Below, piece after piece: positions 1 to 5,043 of a DNA stretch of 5,546 nt (the first letter of the stretch is position 1; the number at the start of each line of letters is the position of its first letter). Position numbers and translations under genes: made by a program. The DNA lies in contig WGFP01000229.1 in NCBI GenBank assembly GCA_015492195.1, forward strand, positions 1 to 5,546, in the 5' to 3' direction. Origin of the DNA: Acidiferrobacterales bacterium. GTDB lineage: Bacteria; Pseudomonadota; Gammaproteobacteria; Acidiferrobacterales; Sulfurifustaceae. The notes under the pieces are model-generated. The model saw only the letters and a program-made list of their open reading frames with translations, was not told where the DNA came from and made no database searches.

Positions 1-19
1 AGATGTGTATAAGAGACAG
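1..19. other. Residual Nextera/Tn5 mosaic-end adapter (not genomic)
   Basis: The first 19 bases, AGATGTGTATAAGAGACAG, are exactly the synthetic mosaic-end sequence used in transposase-based sequencing libraries. The mosaic end is an engineered hybrid of the two Tn5 ends, so natural Tn5 is an unlikely source. Its position at base 1 suggests an untrimmed read end at the edge of an assembled contig. Any reading frame that starts in these bases, such as one using the GTG at 5, is an artefact. Confidence 0.96.
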
Positions 20-211
20 TTTCTCAATATGCCGACGCGCAAAACGGCCAAATCTCCTGCGGCGCGCCGCCTATCTGTAACCGCAATCCGGCTGTCGGTA
101 AGACGTTGTGGCGGCCCCATTGCGGCGCTATGTTTGCACTTGAGAAGTGAGTTGCCTGGTTCGGACTCTCCTTTGTGCACCCCCACCCCGAATTCCGAAC
201 CGGGTATTCAG
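20..211 (+). other. Unassigned 3' end of an upstream transcript, possibly structured RNA
   Basis: No known protein or RNA is recognised here. One frame reads through as a possible C-terminal tail from 22 to a TGA at 148-150 (about 42 residues, with four Cys), but its composition is not convincingly coding. At RNA level three pairings could nest: 21-27 with 140-146, 39-45 with 132-137 (one bulged A), and 81-87 with 119-125. They are followed by the long hairpin at 153-206. The strong terminator at 212-240 shows that some rightward transcript ends here. It could be a gene tail with its 3' UTR or a small noncoding RNA. The 5' part is lost at the contig edge, so the two cannot be separated. Confidence 0.35.
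153..206 (+). repeat. Long hairpin-forming inverted repeat before the terminator
   Basis: TGCCTGGTTCGGA (153-165) pairs with TCCGAACCGGGTA (194-206). This gives 13 consecutive pairs including two G-U wobbles, with a 28-base C-rich loop. The arm starts 2 bases after a TGA (148-150) and the hairpin ends 5 bases before the terminator stem. It probably folds in the same RNA that the terminator ends and could protect that RNA's 3' end. The pairing is seen directly; the role is inferred. Confidence 0.55.
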
Positions 212-240
212 CCCCCCGTCAGACACGGGGGGTTTTTTTT
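212..240 (+). terminator. Strong intrinsic (Rho-independent) terminator
   Basis: CCCCCCGT (212-219) and ACGGGGGG (225-232) form a perfect 8-bp GC-rich stem with the 5-base loop CAGAC. Eight T residues follow directly (233-240). There is no T tract on the other side, so it works for rightward transcription only. It ends whatever lies upstream and insulates the kinase-regulator operon from read-through. Confidence 0.93.
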
Positions 241-243
241 GGC

Positions 244-275
244 CTCCCCCGGCAGGCGAGCGGGCACCTGGGGAG
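244..275 (+). repeat. Imperfect inverted repeat between terminator and leader
   Basis: CTCCCC (244-249) is complementary to GGGGAG (270-275), with an inner AGG/CCT pairing (254-256 with 267-269). No T tract follows, so it is not a second terminator. It lies just upstream of the candidate -10 at 282-287 and could be a DNA operator, or simply GC-rich sequence. Confidence 0.3.
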
Positions 276-278
276 TAA

Positions 279-288
279 AAGTATACTT
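279..288 (+). promoter_or_regulatory. Palindrome containing a -10-like element
   Basis: AAGTATACTT is a perfect 10-base palindrome. It contains TATACT (282-287), one mismatch from the sigma-70 -10 consensus. No good -35 hexamer sits 16-18 bases upstream, where the sequence is GC-rich, so any promoter here would be weak or activator-dependent. A start near 294 would give a leader of about 25 bases before the GTG at 319. The palindrome alone could also be a protein-binding site. The assignment is tentative. Confidence 0.3.
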
Positions 289-307
289 GAGGTGTCAAAT
301 AATTGAA

Positions 308-350
308 TCAGGAGGTTTGTGCCTAAAATAGATAACAATTTCCTCCCTGA
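308..350 (+). promoter_or_regulatory. Consensus Shine-Dalgarno sequence that can be sequestered in a hairpin
   Basis: AGGAGG (310-315) is a full-consensus ribosome-binding sequence, 3 bases before the GTG at 319. TCAGG (308-312) can pair with CCTGA (346-350), and AGG (313-315) with CCT (342-344), leaving C345 bulged. That hairpin would bury the whole SD and put the GTG in the loop, giving a possible on/off switch for translation of the leader ORF. The complementarity is seen directly; regulation is inferred. The SD is slightly closer to the start than usual. Confidence 0.35.
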
Positions 351-531
351 ATATTATAATGAAAACATGCAGTCTCTTGTCAGAAAATCCTTGCAATCCT
401 TTAATTCTTCACGGTTAAATCCGGCGGTGAAGTCATTAAAAAGCGTATCCTCTCCCTCCGGCGAGTGGCGCAATCCGCCGCCCGCACGTGCCGGCCAAGC
501 ATGTTCGTTGAGTGGCGGCCGAATGAACTGA
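319..531 (+). CDS. Possible small leader protein (70 aa), hypothetical
   Basis: This is a GTG-start frame with a consensus SD just upstream (310-315), ending at TGA 529-531, 4 bases before the ATG of the first kinase. The family is not recognised and there are no membrane segments or cysteine motifs. The first 40 or so codons are AT-rich and the rest GC-rich, unlike the even composition of the neighbours, which weakens the coding case. The N-terminus (MPK, then FLPEY at residues 8-12) faintly resembles that of the following kinase (MPK, then FLPDF at 11-15), so it may be a remnant of a further kinase copy. The kinase start has no SD of its own, so translation of this ORF could deliver ribosomes to it. 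An inner ATG at 367 is an alternative start. It may equally be an untranslated leader. Confidence 0.35.
   Translation: MPKIDNNFLPEYYNENMQSLVRKSLQSFNSSRLNPAVKSLKSVSSPSGEWRNPPPARAGQACSLSGGRMN
332..360 (+). promoter_or_regulatory. Candidate sigma-70 promoter for the kinase-regulator operon
   Basis: A perfect -10 TATAAT (355-360) lies 17 bases downstream of ATAACA (332-337), which matches 4 of 6 positions of the -35 consensus. The surroundings are the most AT-rich part of the leader. Transcription would start near 367, giving a leader of about 170 bases before the kinase ATG at 536. In that case the SD at 310-315 would be absent from the transcript, so this promoter and the full-length 319-531 ORF are partly competing readings. 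Confidence 0.4.
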
Positions 532-535
532 CCCC

Positions 536-1588
536 ATGCCCAAGGGAAACACTCAGGACAAACACTTTTTGCCCGACTTCGGCTCCTTCGGGCTGGCAAT
601 CCGTTTCATTTTTCTGGCGGAGCTGATCGCCATCATTATCACCATCGGGCGCAATTCCGTCTTTGATGAACGGGCATGGCAGGATCTGAACATGCTGTCC
701 GCCTTTGCGATCGCAATTTCTCTCAGCAGCGTCGTGGTCTTAAAGCTGGTAGCGCCCCTGCTCAAACGGGTGTCGGTCGCAATAGGTTCAATACTGGTTG
801 TGTTGTTGCTGCTATCGGTAACCGCGGTCGGTACCGACATGATGATTTTCGCGCTTTACGATTTGGGGTTGATCGCCGAACGCTGGCCGCCGTGGCGCGA
901 ATCGTTAATGGTGCGCACACTGATGATCGCCGCCATCATCAGCATTTTGGGGCTGCGCTATCTGATTCTCCAGCACCGGGCCGACATGGAAATCAAATCC
1001 CAGCAGGAGGCCAGGATGCAGGCCCTGCATTCGCGCATCCGCCCGCATTTTCTGTTTAACAGCTTAAACAGCGTCGCCGGCCTGACGCGCAACAATCCGG
1101 AAATGGCGGAGGCGGTGCTGCATGACCTTGCCGACCTGTTCCGGGTTCTGCTTGCCGATGCCCGCAAACTGGTGCCCATATCCGCCGAACGGGAGATTTC
1201 ACGCCAGTACCTTGAAATTGAAAAACTCAGACTGGGCGACCGGCTTCAGATAAAATGGAACGTCAACAACATCCCCCGGGCGGCGCAAATCCCGGCGTTG
1301 ACCCTGCAACCCTTGCTGGAGAACGCGATTTATCACGGTATCGAACCACGCTTCGCCGGCGGCACCATTAGAATCGAGATGTGGGCCGAGGGCGAAACAC
1401 TGAATATCATGATCAGCAACCCCCTTCCGGACGTACGCAAGCACATCCACAGCAAGGGCAATAAACTTGCGCAGGACAATACCCGCCAACGGCTGATCAC
1501 CCACTTCGGGAATGCGGCAAGCATGCAGGCCTTTGAGGAAGGCGGTCAATATCACGTCAAAATCAAAATGCCGATCGTTCGCGGCTAA
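536..1588 (+). CDS. algZ: AlgZ/LytS-family membrane sensor histidine kinase (first of tandem pair)
   Basis: This 350-residue inner-membrane kinase probably phosphorylates the AlgR-type regulator encoded downstream. A short N-terminus with FLPDF (11-15) leads into four hydrophobic segments (about 17-38, 52-74, 79-108, 124-145). The LytS-type kinase domain follows: SRIRPHFLFNSLN with phospho-acceptor His171, and the N-box LLENAIYHG (260-268, Asn263) for ATP/Mg binding. The later nucleotide-binding boxes are weak: SNPLPD (294-299) where other GHKL kinases have an Asp-Gly motif, and GNKLAQDN (308-315) in place of a glycine-rich GxGIGL. From memory, AlgZ of Pseudomonas also departs from the standard motifs. 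The ATG at 536 is the first start after an in-frame TGA at 524-526, and no SD precedes it. The next gene starts 5 bases after the stop. Family assignment is firm; the stimulus is unknown. Confidence 0.9.
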   Translation: MPKGNTQDKHFLPDFGSFGLAIRFIFLAELIAIIITIGRNSVFDERAWQDLNMLSAFAIAISLSSVVVLKLVAPLLKRVSVAIGSILVVLLLLSVTAVGTDMMIFALYDLGLIAERWPPWRESLMVRTLMIAAIISILGLRYLILQHRADMEIKSQQEARMQALHSRIRPHFLFNSLNSVAGLTRNNPEMAEAVLHDLADLFRVLLADARKLVPISAEREISRQYLEIEKLRLGDRLQIKWNVNNIPRAAQIPALTLQPLLENAIYHGIEPRFAGGTIRIEMWAEGETLNIMISNPLPDVRKHIHSKGNKLAQDNTRQRLITHFGNAASMQAFEEGGQYHVKIKMPIVRG

Positions 1589-1593
1589 GGCGT

Positions 1594-2742
1594 ATGGAAA
1601 TCTCCGAGATTAAAAACAGGGCCCATGTCTGGCTGAACACCGTCTCCAAATCCCTGGAGGCGGGTCTGTTCCCCAAGGCGGATGCCGACGCCCAAGAGAC
1701 GGAGTTTTTGCCGGATTTTTGCAACGGCTGGGTGATACTCAATGTGGCGATCATCGCGGAAATGCTGGCCTTCGTGATCACCCTGGTGACGCGTCGCATC
1801 TCGCTTTGGGGGGCGGAAAATCTGTTAATAGATTTGTTTATCATATCCATTTTCATCCAGTGGATTGCCTTGGCCAGCGTCGCCGCGTTGTGTCTGGCGC
1901 GCAAATACTTAAACCGCCTGCCCAATATACGAGCCCTGATCATGGCGTATCTCCTGCTTTTGTGTATCACCATTCTGGTAAGCGAGATGGCGATATGGCT
2001 GTTATGGCTCGCCGGCAGAATCGATACGCCGCGCCCGGAGTGGTACGGTTATTTCCATCTCCAGAACCTGCTGGTCAGCGCGATCGTCAATGCCCTGGCC
2101 CTGCGCTATTTGCTGGCCAAACATGAACTGAAGCTGCGCACCCTGTCGGAGGCACGGGCAAAGATGCAGGCGCTGCAATCGCGCATTCGGCCGCATTTCG
2201 TGTTCAACAGCTTAAACATCATCGCCAGCCTGACGCGCAGCGAACCTGCCAAGGCCGAAACCTCGATCGAGGACATGGCCGATCTGTTCCGCATGATGCT
2301 CAATGAAAATGAAAATCTGGTGCCGGTGAAAAACGAGATAGAGGTGGCCAAAAAATACCTCGGCCTCGAAATGCTGCGCCTGGATAGCCGTCTTAGGGTG
2401 GACTGGGACATCGGAAAATTCCCCAGAAAGGCGGTAATGCCGGTCCTTACCCTGCAACCGCTTCTGGAAAACGCCATACACCACGGCATCGAGCCCCTCC
2501 CGCGCGGCGGTACGATCGGCGTCAAATTGTGGGAGGAGAATGATAAAATTCACATCAGGGTGGTTAATCCGTTTCCCCAAACCAAACTCAGGCAACGTAC
2601 AACCACCCAGAGCAAATCCTTGGAAAATATACGCCGGCGATTTCAGGCCCATTACGGCGAGGCGGCGACGCTTCACACCAGCGAGGAAAACGGCCAATTT
2701 ATCGTGACGGTGGTCCTGCCGACGCGCGGAGGGAAACCATGA
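1594..2742 (+). CDS. algZ: AlgZ/LytS-family membrane sensor histidine kinase (second of tandem pair)
   Basis: This 382-residue protein is a paralogue of the kinase just upstream. A polar N-terminal extension of about 37 residues precedes FLPDFC (38-43). Four membrane segments follow (about 46-67, 77-102, 113-139, 153-176), then the kinase core: SRIRPHFVFNSLN with His201 and the N-box LLENAIHHG (290-298, Asn293). From MQAL to GIEP it matches the first kinase at 64 of 111 positions by hand count, whereas the membrane parts differ much more. The D-box is VNPFPQ, and the G-box region (about 337-350, SKSLENIRRRF) has no glycines, so ATP binding may be altered. The ATG at 1594 has a weak AAGG (1587-1590) overlapping the previous stop; the next in-frame starts fall inside or after FLPDFC. 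It overlaps the regulator gene by 4 bases (ATGA), which implies coupled translation. Confidence 0.9.
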   Translation: MEISEIKNRAHVWLNTVSKSLEAGLFPKADADAQETEFLPDFCNGWVILNVAIIAEMLAFVITLVTRRISLWGAENLLIDLFIISIFIQWIALASVAALCLARKYLNRLPNIRALIMAYLLLLCITILVSEMAIWLLWLAGRIDTPRPEWYGYFHLQNLLVSAIVNALALRYLLAKHELKLRTLSEARAKMQALQSRIRPHFVFNSLNIIASLTRSEPAKAETSIEDMADLFRMMLNENENLVPVKNEIEVAKKYLGLEMLRLDSRLRVDWDIGKFPRKAVMPVLTLQPLLENAIHHGIEPLPRGGTIGVKLWEENDKIHIRVVNPFPQTKLRQRTTTQSKSLENIRRRFQAHYGEAATLHTSEENGQFIVTVVLPTRGGKP

Positions 2743-3485
2743 GAGTGCTGATAGTGGATGACGAAAAACTGGCCCGCGACCGCTTGCGCGAGCTCTTGTC
2801 GGATATCGGCGGCTACGCGGTGGTCGGCGAGGCCATGAACGGCGCCGAGGCGGTGGAGAAAACCGCGGACCTGAATCCGGACGTGCTGCTGATGGATATC
2901 CGCATGCCGGGCATGGACGGCCTGGAAGCCGCCATGCATCTCATGGGGATGGACACCCCGCCGAGCGTGATATTCACCACCGCCTACGACCAGCACGCCC
3001 TCGATGCCTTCGAGGTCAACGCCGTGGATTATCTCCTCAAGCCCATCCGCAAAGACCGACTCGCCAACGCCCTCAGCAAGGCGCGCAAGCTCACCGCGAA
3101 GCAATTGCAGGAGATCAGTCAGTCACAGAAGGAACCGCCTACCCGCACCCATATCAGCGTGCATCTGCGAGGCAATATCCGGTTGGTGCCGGTCCCCGAG
3201 ATCGTCTATTTTCTCGCGGACAGCAAGTATGTCGTGGTGCGCACCCCGACCGAGGAGCATCTGATCGAGGATTCCCTGATCAATCTCGAGCGGGAGTTCG
3301 GCGACAGGTTTTTGCGCATTCACCGCAACGCGCTCGTGTCCACCACGTATATCAAGGGTATTGAAAAAAGTCCGGCGGGAACCTGGCAGGTAAGCCTGAA
3401 AGACGTCGATAAGAAACTGGATGTCAGCCGCCGGCACACCGCCTCGGTGCGCCGCTGGGCACGCAACCGCCCGGCGACCGCCTAA
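2739..3485 (+). CDS. algR: AlgR/LytR-family response regulator (REC-LytTR)
   Basis: This 248-residue cytoplasmic transcription regulator is the likely phosphorylation target of the two kinases before it. The receiver domain (1 to about 120) has the acidic pair Asp7-Asp8, phospho-acceptor Asp53 in LMDIRMPGMDG, Thr80 and Lys101 (LLKP), so all the expected catalytic residues are present. A linker (about 120-135) leads to a LytTR DNA-binding domain (about 137-242), with the family-typical stretches IVYFLADSKYVVV and FLRIHRNALV. In Pseudomonas the AlgR/AlgZ pair governs alginate, type IV pili and virulence genes; the targets here are unknown. The start is the ATG overlapping the second kinase's stop. 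No AlgR-box-like site was found upstream of the operon with confidence. The stop lies 2 bases from the stop of the converging gene, with no terminator visible in between. Confidence 0.95.
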   Translation: MRVLIVDDEKLARDRLRELLSDIGGYAVVGEAMNGAEAVEKTADLNPDVLLMDIRMPGMDGLEAAMHLMGMDTPPSVIFTTAYDQHALDAFEVNAVDYLLKPIRKDRLANALSKARKLTAKQLQEISQSQKEPPTRTHISVHLRGNIRLVPVPEIVYFLADSKYVVVRTPTEEHLIEDSLINLEREFGDRFLRIHRNALVSTTYIKGIEKSPAGTWQVSLKDVDKKLDVSRRHTASVRRWARNRPATA

Positions 3486-3487
3486 AA

Positions 3488-4009
3488 TCAGTTGGTGACT
3501 GCCTCTTCGGCAAAGGCCTCGGAATCCTGGGACATGGCCACGTTACGCAGCTTCGAGATGGAATCCGAGATGGCCCGCTCCAGGTAATCCCCGTAAAAAT
3601 CGGGCGTGCTATAACCGATCAATTCGGGTATGAGCTCTTTCCCCTCCGGACCGTAAAAGCGTATCACCGGCGTCAGGACCACGCCCTCGTTCTCGGCAAA
3701 CGTTTCATGGTCGACGCGCTTACCGTTAAAATCCCGCAGGAAATTCGCGCTCTCGATCCTGACGACGCGAAACAGAAGCTTACCGTCATAGTCTCCGCTT
3801 TTGTACATCGGCGTAAGATAGAGATCTTCGACCTGGTGACAATAGGGGCAGGAATCGGCGGCAAAGAACACGAGAATCGGTGTCTGCGCACGTGCCGCTT
3901 TACGGGCGTCTTTTTTAAGATTCTTAGCAAGCGGCAACTCCGCAGCCGAAGACGCCGCAGCCGCCAGAGCAAGAAACAATAACAATAAACCCGCAGTAAT
4001 ACGTCTCAT
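3488..4009 (-). CDS. Exported SoxW-like thioredoxin-fold protein
   Basis: With the chosen start (ATG at 4009-4007) this is a 173-residue protein. MRR plus a hydrophobic stretch (about 5-19) and SSAA before Glu24 form a clear Sec signal peptide, so the mature protein should be periplasmic. A thioredoxin fold follows: the beta strand ILVFFA (45-50), the redox pair CPYC (54-57), and the cis-proline in LTPV (112-115). The stretch FNGKRV to GYSTPDF resembles COG2143/SoxW thioredoxin-related proteins. It likely reduces or exchanges disulfides of envelope proteins; the substrate is unknown. A GTG 11 codons upstream (4042) is also in frame, but it would precede the signal peptide with a non-typical segment and has no SD. 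The gene sits between algR and hemC on the opposite strand, which is not the Pseudomonas arrangement. The C-terminal 20 residues are acidic and beyond the fold. Confidence 0.85.
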   Translation of the reverse strand: MRRITAGLLLLFLALAAAASSAAELPLAKNLKKDARKAARAQTPILVFFAADSCPYCHQVEDLYLTPMYKSGDYDGKLLFRVVRIESANFLRDFNGKRVDHETFAENEGVVLTPVIRFYGPEGKELIPELIGYSTPDFYGDYLERAISDSISKLRNVAMSQDSEAFAEEAVTN

Positions 4010-4116
4010 CACGCCACCCACGCCCGCAAAACCCGCAGACACTTGACCCGATAATTAATTTATACTCAATTCTCGACATTAGAGCCAGTCGTCACCCTTA
4101 AAGTTCAGGCCCACAC
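4010..4116. promoter_or_regulatory. Divergent intergenic region with candidate hemC promoter
   Basis: This 107-base region separates the leftward thioredoxin gene from rightward hemC and must hold promoters for both. The AT-rich core is 4050-4071. For hemC, TTGACC (4043-4048; 5 of 6 matches to the -35) is followed 17 bases later by TCAATT (4066-4071), a weak -10. A better -10, TATACT (4061-4066), lies too close to that -35. AATTAATT (4053-4060) is a short palindrome that could be an operator. For the leftward gene no convincing pair was found. Promoter presence is likely from gene layout; the exact elements are uncertain. Confidence 0.45.
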
Positions 4117-5043
4117 TTGAAAACGCTGCGCATCGGCACCCGTAAAAGCCAACTTGCCCTGTGGCAGGCGGAATTCGTGCGCACCCGCCTCATCGCGCAG
4201 ACCCCGGACTTGAAGGTGGAGCTCATTAAAATCACCACGGAAGGCGACAAAATCCTGGATCGCAGCCTGGCTGCGGTCGGAGGCAAGGGGCTCTTTATCA
4301 AGGAGCTGGAACAGGCACTGGTGGAAAGGCGCATCGATCTCGCCGTGCATTCCACCAAGGACGTCACCGCCACCCTGCCGGACGGTTTACACATTGCGGT
4401 GGTGTGCAAACGCGAGGATCCGCGGGACGCCTTTGTCTCGATCAACTATGCAGATTTGCCCAACCTGCCCGCGGGGGCACGCGTCGGGACGTCCAGCCTC
4501 CGGCGGCAATGCCAATTGCGGGCGGCATATCCCCATCTTCAAATCGTCGCCCTGCGCGGCAACGTCAATACCCGTCTGTCAAAACTCGATGCCGGACAAT
4601 ACGACGCCGTGATTCTCGCCGCCGCGGGGTTAAAGCGTTTGGGATTGAGCAAGCGAATACGCGCCCTGCTCGATCCCGCCGACAGTCTCCCGGCGGTCGG
4701 CCAAGGTGCGGTATGCATCGAGTGCCGCGCGGGCGACGTGGAAACCCATGCGCTCCTGGCGCCACTTGACCACCACCCGACGCGCTTATGCATCCAGGCC
4801 GAACGCGCCATGAACGCGCACCTGGGAGGGGGCTGCCAGGTGCCGATCGGGGGCTACGCCGAACTTGATGGAGACAAGCTGCATCTGCGCGGGCTGGTGG
4901 GCGAACCCGACGGCAGCCGCATTATCCGCGGCGAGGTTCGGGGATCCGCCCGGGACGCGGAACAACTGGGGGCGAGCCTGGCCGACGACCTGCTGGCCAG
5001 GGGTGCCAAGAACATTTTGGATAAGGTGTACGGCCGTGCCTGA
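4117..5043 (+). CDS. hemC: Hydroxymethylbilane synthase (porphobilinogen deaminase)
   Basis: This cytoplasmic enzyme joins four porphobilinogen units into hydroxymethylbilane, the linear tetrapyrrole used by HemD, and releases ammonia. The 308 residues match the normal family length. Seen in order: TRKSQLALWQAE (8-19) with substrate-binding Arg9 and Ser11; GGKGLFIKELE (55-65); HSTKDVT (78-84) with catalytic Asp82; SLRRQCQL (127-134); LRGNVNTRL (146-154); and GGGCQVPIG (237-245), whose Cys240 carries the dipyrromethane cofactor. The start must be the TTG at 4117: an in-frame TAA lies at 4099-4101 and no ATG or GTG falls in between. A weak AGG (4107-4109) serves as SD. HSTKDVT differs from the common HSMKDVP, but the Asp is kept. 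It overlaps hemD by 8 bases, so the two form an operon. Confidence 0.97.
   Translation: MKTLRIGTRKSQLALWQAEFVRTRLIAQTPDLKVELIKITTEGDKILDRSLAAVGGKGLFIKELEQALVERRIDLAVHSTKDVTATLPDGLHIAVVCKREDPRDAFVSINYADLPNLPAGARVGTSSLRRQCQLRAAYPHLQIVALRGNVNTRLSKLDAGQYDAVILAAAGLKRLGLSKRIRALLDPADSLPAVGQGAVCIECRAGDVETHALLAPLDHHPTRLCIQAERAMNAHLGGGCQVPIGGYAELDGDKLHLRGLVGEPDGSRIIRGEVRGSARDAEQLGASLADDLLARGAKNILDKVYGRA

Noticed and set aside
59..70. Perfect 12-base palindrome GCGGCGCGCCGC
   Set aside because: It has no loop and no partner site, and is expected now and then in GC-rich sequence. No function can be supported.
20..150. Possible 6S RNA (a rod-like fold with a closing stem)
   Set aside because: The length between the closing arms is about 126 bases, well short of 6S RNA, and the typical central-bubble sequences and a neighbouring 5-formyltetrahydrofolate cyclo-ligase gene are not seen.
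153..206. Resemblance to 5S rRNA: TGCCTGG followed about 42 bases later by CCGAAC, as in the first part of 5S
   Set aside because: The second half of 5S and the closing CCAGGCA arm are absent, and here the two motifs pair with each other instead. The preceding sequence is not the end of 23S rRNA.
5..331. A 108-codon rightward open frame covering the whole start of the window
   Set aside because: Its start lies in the adapter, it runs through both arms of a strong terminator, and the product is low-complexity Arg/Pro-rich with no recognisable domain.
331..342. GATAACAATTTC, identical to part of the lac operator
   Set aside because: It is a short AT-rich match without the other half of the operator; no vector or lac context surrounds it.
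500..512. GTTCGT resembling the AlgR-binding core CCGTTCGTC
   Set aside because: It matches only 6 of 9 positions, is a single copy, and lies 25-35 bases before the kinase ATG. Too weak to call.
4007..4042. GTG at 4042 as the start of the thioredoxin-like protein
   Set aside because: It adds 11 residues before a complete signal peptide and has no SD; the ATG at 4009 gives a standard export signal.
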